From assembly GCA_023439125.1 (NCBI GenBank), contig JAEXOU010000006.1:186001-250000 (forward strand): a stretch of DNA of 64,000 nt, in the 5' to 3' direction. Position numbers and translations under genes: made by a program. Shown here one piece after another: positions 16,821 to 24,086 of this stretch (positions within the stretch are counted from its first letter, which is position 1; every line of letters starts with the position of its first letter). This DNA is from Bacillota bacterium (lineage in GTDB: Bacteria; Bacillota; Clostridia; Lachnospirales; Lachnospiraceae). The notes beneath the pieces were generated by a model. That model was not told where the DNA came from. It did no database searches and saw nothing but the letters and a program-made list of their open reading frames with translations.

Positions 16821-17078
16821 ATGTCAAATGAAGCTTTTGTATTAGGATGTTCAGCAATTGGTGCAGGTTTAGCAATGATTGCAGGTATCGGCCCTGGAAT
16901 TGGGCAAGGTATTGCAGCAGGTTATGGTGCTTCAGCAGTAGGTCGCAACCCAGGAGCAAGAGGTAATATTATGTCTACCATGCTTTTAGGACAAGCAGTA
17001 GCGGAAACCACAGGTCTTTACGGTTTTGCCGTAGCTATTATCTTATTATTTGCTAACCCACTAATTGGTAAACTATAA
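16821..17078 (+). CDS. atpE: ATP synthase F0 subunit c, sodium-type signature
   Basis: 85 residues forming the usual two-helix hairpin with the RNPGARG loop. Helix 1 has GIGPGIGQG with Q29. Helix 2 has GQAVAETTGLYG with E62, T63 and Y67. This Gln / Glu-Thr(Ser) / Tyr set is the Na+-binding pattern known from Ilyobacter and other sodium-translocating F-ATPases, whereas proton-type c subunits lack the glutamine and the hydroxyl partner. Sodium coupling is therefore inferred. RBS is AAGGAGG. Confidence 0.97.
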   Translation: MSNEAFVLGCSAIGAGLAMIAGIGPGIGQGIAAGYGASAVGRNPGARGNIMSTMLLGQAVAETTGLYGFAVAIILLFANPLIGKL

Positions 17079-17121
17079 TCGGCCCAACTAACAAATCAAC
17101 ATTAGAAGGGAGGCCGAGAAG

Positions 17122-17730
17122 GTGGTCAACATTATTACAAGCTTAAGACTTACGACAATTGTCTTTGCCCAGGAGCTTGCTACGGATCGAGCAAATGTTA
17201 CCGAAGAAGGTCTTACCAATCGTATCTTTGGGCTGGATTTTCAGATGTTAGCAGATGCTTTGATTGTAGCATTAGCAGTTTTCATCTTGTTCTTGGCACT
17301 ATCTTATCTTCTATTTAATCCAGCAAGAGAACTGTTGTTAAAACGCCAACAGAAAGTTCAAGGAGATTTAGAAGTTTCTGCTCAAGAAAAGAAAGAAGCT
17401 ATGGCGCTAAAAAGTGATTATGAGACAAAGCTAAAGGATGTATCTCAGGAAGTAGATGAAATCTTACGAGAAGGTCGTAAAAAGGCATTAAAACGTGAAA
17501 ATGAAATTGTTGATGAAGCAAAGCTTGAGGCATCAAGAATTTTAGATCGAGCAAATAGAGAAATCGAATTGGAAAAAAGTAAAGTTAAAGATGAAATAAA
17601 GCAAGAGATGGTTTCTGTTGCATCTGCTATGGCAGGAAAAATCCTTGCAAGCAATATCGATTCTTTAAAACAGGCACAGTTAGTAGATGAAGCTTTGAGT
17701 GAAATGGGTGATGATACATGGAAAAATTGA
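17122..17730 (+). CDS. atpF: ATP synthase F0 subunit b
   Basis: 202 residues from a GTG start with GAAGGGAGGC upstream. An N-terminal extension of ~38 residues precedes the single membrane helix (about 43-66, ADALIVALAVFILFLALSYL). A long charged coiled coil follows to the end (about 70-195) and forms the peripheral stalk. The 3' end overlaps atpH by 13 bp. Confidence 0.93.
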   Translation: MVNIITSLRLTTIVFAQELATDRANVTEEGLTNRIFGLDFQMLADALIVALAVFILFLALSYLLFNPARELLLKRQQKVQGDLEVSAQEKKEAMALKSDYETKLKDVSQEVDEILREGRKKALKRENEIVDEAKLEASRILDRANREIELEKSKVKDEIKQEMVSVASAMAGKILASNIDSLKQAQLVDEALSEMGDDTWKN

Positions 17731-18257
17731 TTGCCAAACCATATGGTGAAGCCTTATTTGACCTCTGCTTAGAAAAACAAACACTAAACTCCACACAAGA
17801 AGAGATTAAAGCTGTCAAAGAGGCATTTGCAGAGAATGCGGAAATTTTTAGATTTTTGAACCATCCCAAAATCACGAAGGAAGAAAAAATTGCATTCGTA
17901 GAGAACGTGCTAAAGGGCAGAGTTTCTAATGATGTAACAGGATTACTTGTGATTATTGTGGAAAAGGGCAGATATAAGGATATCAATAAGATTTTTGATT
18001 ATTTTCTTGATAAAGTCCGAGAATATAAGAAAATTGGTGAAGCATCAGTAACATCCGCTGTTACTTTAAATGTAGAACAGAAGAAGAAGTTAGAGGATAA
18101 ACTTTTAGCTACAACCAAATATGTACAGTTTGACATAAATTATTGTGTCGATTCAGCATTGATAGGCGGACTAGTCATTCGTATCGGTGATCATATTGTT
18201 GATACCAGTATTCGAACAAAGCTTAAGACTTTATCGAGAGAATTGCTTCGATGTTAA
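17718..18257 (+). CDS. atpH: ATP synthase F1 subunit delta
   Basis: 179 residues, normal for the OSCP/delta family. It has an N-terminal helical bundle (AKPYGEALFDLCLEK) and the conserved C-terminal segment IGGLVIRIGDHIVDTSIRTKL. It links the b stalk to the alpha subunits. Overlap with atpF suggests translational coupling; GAAATGGGTGATGAT precedes the ATG. Confidence 0.95.
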   Translation: MEKLIAKPYGEALFDLCLEKQTLNSTQEEIKAVKEAFAENAEIFRFLNHPKITKEEKIAFVENVLKGRVSNDVTGLLVIIVEKGRYKDINKIFDYFLDKVREYKKIGEASVTSAVTLNVEQKKKLEDKLLATTKYVQFDINYCVDSALIGGLVIRIGDHIVDTSIRTKLKTLSRELLRC

Positions 18258-18301
18258 GCAAAACGTTTTGAAAGAAATTATAGAAAGAAGGTGCTTATCT
18301 C

Positions 18302-19813
18302 TTGAATTTAAGACCTGAAGAAATAAGTTCAGTAATAAAAGAGCAGATCAAGAATTACAGCACGCAACTTGAAGTATCCGATGTTGGAACGGTAATTCAG
18401 GTGGCTGATAGTATTGCACGTATTCATGGTCTTGAGAAGGCTATGCAAGGTGAGCTTCTCGAATTTCCAGGTGACATCTATGGCATGGTACTCAACCTAG
18501 AGGAGGATAATGTCGGGGCTGTATTACTTGGTGATACAAGCAATGTCAACGAAGGAGATACAGTGAAATCTACTGGTCGTGTAGTTGAAGTTCCTGTTGG
18601 CGATACTATGCTTGGCAGAGTTGTAAATGCACTGGGACAGCCAATTGATGGGAAAGGTCCAATTGAGACGAAGAAATACCGCCAAATTGAACGTGTAGCC
18701 TCTGGTGTTATCGCTCGTAAATCAGTAGATACGCCATTACAGACTGGTATTAAAGCAATTGACTCTATGGTTCCTATCGGTAGAGGTCAGCGTGAGTTAA
18801 TCATCGGTGACCGTCAGACAGGGAAAACTGCGATTGCAATTGATGCGATTATTAACCAAAAAAATCAGAATGTGAAATGTATCTATGTTGCGATTGGACA
18901 GAAAGCATCTACAGTTGCAAATATTGTTAAAACGCTAGAAGAGTATGGTGCAATGGATTATACGACTATTGTTGCATCTACAGCGAGTGAATTGGCACCT
19001 TTACAGTACATTGCACCTTATTCTGGCTGTGCAATGGGTGAGGAGTGGATGGAATCAGGCCAGGACGTATTAATCGTTTATGATGACTTAAGTAAGCATG
19101 CAGTAGCTTATCGTACGCTTTCCTTATTGCTTAAGAGAGCTCCAGGGCGTGAAGCCTATCCAGGTGATGTATTTTACTTACATTCAAGATTGTTAGAGCG
19201 TGCTGCTCGTCTTTCGGATGAATTAGGTGGTGGTTCTTTAACCGCACTTCCTATTATTGAAACACAAGCAGGAGATGTATCTGCTTATATTCCTACGAAT
19301 GTAATATCTATCACGGATGGTCAGATTTATCTTGAAACAGAGATGTTCAATGCAGGTTTTCGACCTCCAGTCAATGCAGGTCTTTCTGTATCCCGAGTTG
19401 GTGGTTCTGCTCAGATTAAAGCAATGAAAAAGATCTCAGGTCCAATCCGTATTGAGTTAGCTCAATACCGTGAGTTAGCAGCGTTCTCACAGTTTGGTTC
19501 TGATTTGGATGCTGATACAAAAGAAAAACTTGCACAAGGGGAAAGAATTAGAGAAATCCTAAAACAACCTCAATACAAGCCAATGCCTGTAGAATATCAA
19601 GTAATTATTATTTATGCAGCAACGAAAAAATATCTACTTGATATTGAAGTGTCTGAAATCCAAACATTTGAAAAAGAATTATTCGATTATATTGATACGA
19701 GGTATCCAGAAATACCAACGAGTATTCGTGAGAATAAGGTTATGGATGAGGAATGCGAAAAGAAATTAATTCAGGCAATCGAACAATTCAAAAAAGAATT
19801 TACGAGTAAATAG
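18302..19813 (+). CDS. atpA: ATP synthase F1 subunit alpha
   Basis: 503 residues with a TTG start and AGAAGGTG upstream. The beta-barrel, nucleotide-binding and C-terminal helical domains are all present. Walker A is GDRQTGKTA and the alpha-subunit signature includes PGREAYPGDVFYLHSRLLER. The conserved arginine motif is in GLSVSRVGGSAQ. It binds non-catalytic nucleotide in the alpha3beta3 ring. Confidence 0.98.
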   Translation: MNLRPEEISSVIKEQIKNYSTQLEVSDVGTVIQVADSIARIHGLEKAMQGELLEFPGDIYGMVLNLEEDNVGAVLLGDTSNVNEGDTVKSTGRVVEVPVGDTMLGRVVNALGQPIDGKGPIETKKYRQIERVASGVIARKSVDTPLQTGIKAIDSMVPIGRGQRELIIGDRQTGKTAIAIDAIINQKNQNVKCIYVAIGQKASTVANIVKTLEEYGAMDYTTIVASTASELAPLQYIAPYSGCAMGEEWMESGQDVLIVYDDLSKHAVAYRTLSLLLKRAPGREAYPGDVFYLHSRLLERAARLSDELGGGSLTALPIIETQAGDVSAYIPTNVISITDGQIYLETEMFNAGFRPPVNAGLSVSRVGGSAQIKAMKKISGPIRIELAQYRELAAFSQFGSDLDADTKEKLAQGERIREILKQPQYKPMPVEYQVIIIYAATKKYLLDIEVSEIQTFEKELFDYIDTRYPEIPTSIRENKVMDEECEKKLIQAIEQFKKEFTSK

Positions 19814-19828
19814 AGAGGGTGTGAAGCT

Positions 19829-20695
19829 ATGGCCTCAATGAGAGATATTAAAAGGCGTAAAGAGAGTATTCAAAGCACCGGTCAGATTACAAAGGCTATG
19901 AAGTTAGTTTCCACTGTAAAGTTGCAAAAAGCAAAGTCAAGAGCTGAGCAATCTAAGCCTTATTTTGACTATATGTTTGAAGCTGTGAATACAATGCTTC
20001 GTAAATCTGGTGTTATGTCACATCCATACCTTTTAGCTGGTAAATCTGATAAAAAAGCAGTAATTGTAGTATCATCGAATCGCGGACTTGCAGGAGGTTA
20101 TAATCAGAATGTGATTAAGCTTATTACTTCTGGAGATTTTAACAGTGATAATACAATAATTTATGCAGTAGGTCGTAAATCGAAGGATGCTTTGGCTCGT
20201 CGCAGGTTTACGATAGCAAAGGACTATTCTGAGGTAATGAATGCACCAACATACAGGGATGCGATGGATATTGGGCAAACTGTACTTGATGCATTTACGA
20301 ACGAAGAGGTGGGAGAGATCTATCTTGCCTATACGGTATTTAAGAATACCGTAACTCAGGTTCCAACCCTAGTTAAATTATTACCGGTAGATACTAGTAA
20401 TGTGGAAAGTACAAGTAAAGATGTGAATGAACGCCTGACCTTAATGAATTATGAACCAGAAGAAGATGAGGCATTGAATATTATTATTCCAAAATATATG
20501 AATAGCTTAATTTATGGTGCCTTAGTTCAAGCAATCGCCAGTGAAAATGGTGCAAGAATGCAGGCAATGGAATCCGCGACCAATAATGCAGAGGATATGA
20601 TTTCTGATTTGTCATTAAGATATAATCGTGCACGTCAGTCCTCGATTACTCAAGAATTAACAGAGATTATTGCTGGAGCGAATGCTATAAATTAA
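19829..20695 (+). CDS. atpG: ATP synthase F1 subunit gamma
   Basis: 288 residues. The N-terminal (MRDIKRRKESIQSTGQITKAMKLV) and C-terminal (ARMQAMESATNNAEDMI...NRARQSSITQELTEI) helices form the rotor shaft, with a Rossmann-like middle (VVSSNRGLAGGYN). It lies 15 bp after atpA. The first in-frame ATG follows GAGAGGGTG. Confidence 0.97.
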   Translation: MASMRDIKRRKESIQSTGQITKAMKLVSTVKLQKAKSRAEQSKPYFDYMFEAVNTMLRKSGVMSHPYLLAGKSDKKAVIVVSSNRGLAGGYNQNVIKLITSGDFNSDNTIIYAVGRKSKDALARRRFTIAKDYSEVMNAPTYRDAMDIGQTVLDAFTNEEVGEIYLAYTVFKNTVTQVPTLVKLLPVDTSNVESTSKDVNERLTLMNYEPEEDEALNIIIPKYMNSLIYGALVQAIASENGARMQAMESATNNAEDMISDLSLRYNRARQSSITQELTEIIAGANAIN

Positions 20696-20721
20696 CCCAT
20701 AAGAAAAGGAGTGACAAGAAC

Positions 20722-22140
20722 TTGGCAGATAGTAAGAAGGGTTTGAATCCATCAAACCTAGGAAAAATCACTCAAATTATCGGTGCGGTACTTGATATCA
20801 AATTCCAAGAAGGCAACCTTCCAGAGATCTATGATGCAATCAATATTCCTAGAGATAATGGAGAAGTCTTAGTTGTTGAGGTTGCTCAGCATCTAGGAGA
20901 TGATACGGTTCGCTGTATTGCAATGGGAACTACCGATGGTTTGGTTCGTGGTATGGATGCAGAAAATACTGGTGCCCCGATTTCAGTACCAGTTGGTGAA
21001 AATACATTAGGTCGAATGTTTAATGTACTAGGTAGGCCAATTGATGAAAAGCCCGATCCACAAGGAGTTGAATATTATCCAATTCATAGAAAAGCACCAA
21101 AGTTTGAAGAACAGTCAACCGAAACGGAAATTCTTGAAACAGGTATCAAAGTAGTTGACCTTCTTTGTCCTTATCAAAAAGGTGGTAAGATTGGTTTGTT
21201 CGGTGGTGCTGGTGTAGGTAAAACCGTTTTGATTCAGGAGCTTATCACAAATATTGCAACTGAACATGGTGGATATTCTGTATTTACTGGCGTTGGTGAA
21301 AGAACAAGAGAAGGAAACGATCTTTATCATGAAATGATTGACTCTGGTGTAATTAATAAGACTACGATGGTGTTTGGGCAGATGAACGAGCCACCAGGAG
21401 CTAGAATGAGAGTAGGTTTAACTGGACTTACAATGGCTGAATATTTCCGTGATAAGTCTGGTAAGGATGTGTTACTATTTATTGATAACATTTTCCGTTT
21501 TACACAGGCGGGTTCTGAAGTGTCAGCACTTCTTGGACGTATGCCATCCGCAGTTGGTTATCAGCCAACCTTACAGACCGAAATGGGTGCATTACAGGAA
21601 CGTATTACTTCAACGAAGAATGGCTCCATTACTTCTGTTCAGGCAGTTTATGTGCCAGCAGACGACTTAACAGATCCAGCTCCAGCAACAACATTCGCTC
21701 ACTTGGATGCGACTACTGTATTATCTCGTTCCATTGTTGAATTAGGTATTTATCCAGCAGTTGATCCATTGGAATCTACTTCTCGAATTCTTGATCCTCG
21801 TGTTGTCGGAGAAGAGCATTATAAAGTAGCACGTGGTGTTCAGGAGATTCTACAAAGATACAAAGAATTACAAGATATCATTGCAATCTTAGGTATGGAT
21901 GAATTATCTGAGGATGAGAAGACTCTTGTATCTAGAGCGAGAAAGGTTCAAAGATTCTTATCTCAACCTTTCCATGTAGCAGAACAGTTTACTGGCCTTC
22001 CTGGACAATATGTACCAGTAACAGAAACAATTCGAAGTTTCCAAGAAATACTTGAAGGCAAACACGATGATATATCAGAAAGCTATTTCTTAAATGCTGG
22101 AAACATTGATGATGTCGTAGCTAGAGCAAAGAAAAGTTAG
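20722..22140 (+). CDS. atpD: ATP synthase F1 subunit beta
   Basis: 472 residues with a TTG start after AAAAGGAGTG. Walker A is GGAGVGKTV, the catalytic glutamate region is GVGERTREGNDLY, Walker B is DVLLFIDNIF and the DELSEDE loop is in the C-terminal domain. It is the catalytic subunit. Confidence 0.98.
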   Translation: MADSKKGLNPSNLGKITQIIGAVLDIKFQEGNLPEIYDAINIPRDNGEVLVVEVAQHLGDDTVRCIAMGTTDGLVRGMDAENTGAPISVPVGENTLGRMFNVLGRPIDEKPDPQGVEYYPIHRKAPKFEEQSTETEILETGIKVVDLLCPYQKGGKIGLFGGAGVGKTVLIQELITNIATEHGGYSVFTGVGERTREGNDLYHEMIDSGVINKTTMVFGQMNEPPGARMRVGLTGLTMAEYFRDKSGKDVLLFIDNIFRFTQAGSEVSALLGRMPSAVGYQPTLQTEMGALQERITSTKNGSITSVQAVYVPADDLTDPAPATTFAHLDATTVLSRSIVELGIYPAVDPLESTSRILDPRVVGEEHYKVARGVQEILQRYKELQDIIAILGMDELSEDEKTLVSRARKVQRFLSQPFHVAEQFTGLPGQYVPVTETIRSFQEILEGKHDDISESYFLNAGNIDDVVARAKKS

Positions 22141-22162
22141 GAATATGAGATAGGAGATGGAT

Positions 22163-22582
22163 ATGGCGGACAATAGTAGATTGTTTAACTTGAAAGTAAT
22201 CTCTCCAGACCGTATCTTCTTTGATGGAGAGGCCGACATGATCGAAGTTAAAACAACAGAAGGTGATATAGGTATCTTAAAAGGACATATTCCTATGACT
22301 GCAATTATAGAACCTGGTATGCTCAAGATTATCAATGATAAAGATGAAAAGGTAGCAGCACTACTTAGTGGCTTTGTTGAGGTACTTGGGGACCGTGTTA
22401 TTATTTTGGCGGAATCATGTGAATGGCCAGAAGAAATTGATGTGCATCGTGCAGAAGAAGCAAAACTACGAGCAGAACGTCGATTAAAAGGTGATGATGG
22501 TGAAATCAATGAAACTAGAGCGGAGATGGCACTCAGAAGGTCATTAACTCGAATAGAGATTGCACAAAATTATAAAAAGTAA
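22163..22582 (+). CDS. atpC: ATP synthase F1 subunit epsilon
   Basis: The ATG at 22163 is preferred over the one at 22157 because AGGAG then has a normal 6-base spacing. The product is ~139 residues, with an N-terminal beta-sandwich (FNLKVISPDRIFFDGEADMIEVKTTEGDIGILKGH) and two C-terminal helices that can inhibit ATP hydrolysis. Last gene of the atp operon, followed by a terminator. Confidence 0.95.
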   Translation: MADNSRLFNLKVISPDRIFFDGEADMIEVKTTEGDIGILKGHIPMTAIIEPGMLKIINDKDEKVAALLSGFVEVLGDRVIILAESCEWPEEIDVHRAEEAKLRAERRLKGDDGEINETRAEMALRRSLTRIEIAQNYKK

Positions 22583-22591
22583 CATAAGAAC

Positions 22592-22632
22592 GGAGCTCTA
22601 GCAAACTATAAGTTTGCTAAAGCTCTGTTTTG
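22592..22632 (+). terminator. terminator of the atp operon
   Basis: Stem GAGCTCTAGCAAACT / AGTTTGCTAAAGCTC (14 of 15 pairs, ATA loop) is followed by TGTTTTGTG, 10 bp after the atpC stop. Confidence 0.85.
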
Positions 22633-22657
22633 TGTTATTAAGAATGGCACGTTGAAA

Positions 22658-22912
22658 GTATTGCAATCACTAGTAATCTTACGAGATTAAACTTCCTTTA
22701 TAGAAGTACAACTTAATCAAGTCTTTTGACACATAAACAGGAAAATGAGTTGTCGTATAGGTTTTCGTAGGCCTTACAAGTCCACATGGTCTTTGTGGGC
22801 TTGTGAGCGCAGCGCGCCGAAGAAAACTTATACGACAACTCATTTTCCGTCCTATATAGCAATTATGGAAGTTTAAAGCGAAAAATCATGGCAATACTAT
22901 CAACTAGAATGG
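22658..22912. repeat. family B foldback repeat, copy 2
   Basis: The inner arms 22740-22766 and 22822-22848 pair at 26 of 27 positions (GGAAAATGAGTTGTCGTATA / its complement, then GTTTTC/GAAAAC). The core 22767-22821 is almost identical to the core of copy 1 in inverted orientation. The outer parts also pair in blocks (TTAAACTTCC at 22687-22696 and GGAAGTTTAA at 22867-22876), so the whole ~250 bp folds back. The arms are unlike those of copy 1. It fills the gap between atpC and the ywmB-like gene. Confidence 0.85.
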
Positions 22913-22922
22913 AGGTATTGCT

Positions 22923-23801
22923 ATGTGGAAGGAACGTTATACATTATCATCAAATCAAACAGTTCTTACAAAAAAATATCATATACCATATAAAGAAATA
23001 CTAGCTAACAAAAAGATGCGTTTTCTATTGTCAATTGTGATCTTACTTTGGATCGCTGTAGGAGCTCAAATCGTAGCAGACCGTTTGTTCTCAAGAGAAG
23101 GTGATATCTTAAGTGCATTTGTTACGACAAATTCTGGACTTATGGAAAGTACTCTTGAGGTGACAGCGGATTATGGTAATCAGTACTTAACGGTAGAAGA
23201 TAAAAATTCATTAATTTCTTATATCGCAACTGGTCTTGGCGTCAAGACTGATTCAGAGTTTAGGACATATGAAAATGAAAATCGTCAAGAGGTTGTATTT
23301 ACAAAGCAAGCAGCGAGAGCACAAACAACGATTAAGGTAGTAACACTAAAAAATACAGAAACGACGGATGCATTCAAGCAAAGCTTAGAGAAAAAAGTTG
23401 GTGTTACGCAGTATGTGATGGTACGAATCGTAATTTACGAGGATGCCAATAACGACATACTAAAGTTTAAAGATACAATAGAAAAGGTGTATAAAAACCT
23501 TAACATTACAGAAAACCGAATCTCTGAGACATTACAACTATGTGGTGCATTTGCTGGGAATCTGTTACTTGATACAAAAAATAAATTAGCTGACAAGATG
23601 ATCGATTCTCTTGAAGGTAAAATTGTTTATGAAAATCGTGAAGACGAGTTATATACCATTTATGCTTATACTGGCTTGCTTCGAGAATACATTACCGTTA
23701 ATGAAGCAAAAATCAATATACAGGTTGCAATGACGTACGATGAGACAAATAATTATACAAAGATCTATCTTGCTACACCTATCATCTCAGGAGACTGGTA
23801 A
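22923..23801 (+). CDS. YwmB-like exported protein
   Basis: 292 residues with a signal anchor at about 33-55 (FLLSIVILLWIAVGAQIVAD) and an extracytoplasmic domain of ~235 residues. The alternating strand/helix pattern and sequence features (LISYIATGLG, ENRISETLQLCG, INIQVAMTYDE near the end) fit the YwmB / TATA-box-binding-like family of spore formers. In Bacillus ywmB lies just downstream of the atp operon, and the same order is kept here, which strengthens a weak sequence match. Function unknown. Start ATG after TGGAGGTATTGCT. Confidence 0.7.
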   Translation: MWKERYTLSSNQTVLTKKYHIPYKEILANKKMRFLLSIVILLWIAVGAQIVADRLFSREGDILSAFVTTNSGLMESTLEVTADYGNQYLTVEDKNSLISYIATGLGVKTDSEFRTYENENRQEVVFTKQAARAQTTIKVVTLKNTETTDAFKQSLEKKVGVTQYVMVRIVIYEDANNDILKFKDTIEKVYKNLNITENRISETLQLCGAFAGNLLLDTKNKLADKMIDSLEGKIVYENREDELYTIYAYTGLLREYITVNEAKINIQVAMTYDETNNYTKIYLATPIISGDW

Positions 23802-23822
23802 AAAATTAATAGTTAACTTAGA

Positions 23823-23852
23823 GGGGCTACCGTATTAAGGGTAGTCCCTTTT
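23823..23852 (+). terminator. terminator after the ywmB-like gene
   Basis: GGGGCTACC-gtattaa-GGGTAGTCCC followed by TTTT, 21 bp after the stop codon. Confidence 0.85.
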
Positions 23853-23853
23853 G

Positions 23854-23922
23854 GCAACACGCTTTCGCTTGAATGAAGTTCATAACGGTACTAAATACAA
23901 GCCTAATGTATCGGCAGTTGAG
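23854..23922. repeat. family C repeat, relic
   Basis: GCAACACGCTTTCGCTTGAA followed by TGAAGTTCATAACGGTAC matches the inner left arm of family C at 60515-60550 and 33555-33590. The remainder is degenerate (TACAAGCC..TATCGGCAGTTGA). No outer arms remain. Confidence 0.6.
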
Positions 23923-23968
23923 ATTAAATTATGAAAAATGAAATAATGGGTAAATAATTTGGCGCTAT

Positions 23969-23997
23969 TTGACGATAAAGCTATTAGAGGTTATAAT
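23969..23997 (+). promoter_or_regulatory. strong sigma-A-type promoter of the tandem secreted-protein genes
   Basis: TTGACG, a 17-base spacer and TATAAT. The start codon is at 24087, leaving a ~80-base leader with a possible weak stem (CCGTTGGCC / GGTTTGGCC region) but no recognised riboswitch. Confidence 0.7.
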
Positions 23998-24086
23998 ATG
24001 TATAGAAAATTGCCGTTGGCCTCTTTATGAGAAACGGTTTGGCCCTGAATGCCTGATGGACCATATAACTTAAAGGAGGAAGTTTA

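Noticed and set aside
24000..24086. Riboswitch in the leader of the secreted-protein genes
   Set aside because: Only one weak stem can be drawn and no conserved riboswitch core or terminator alternative is seen.
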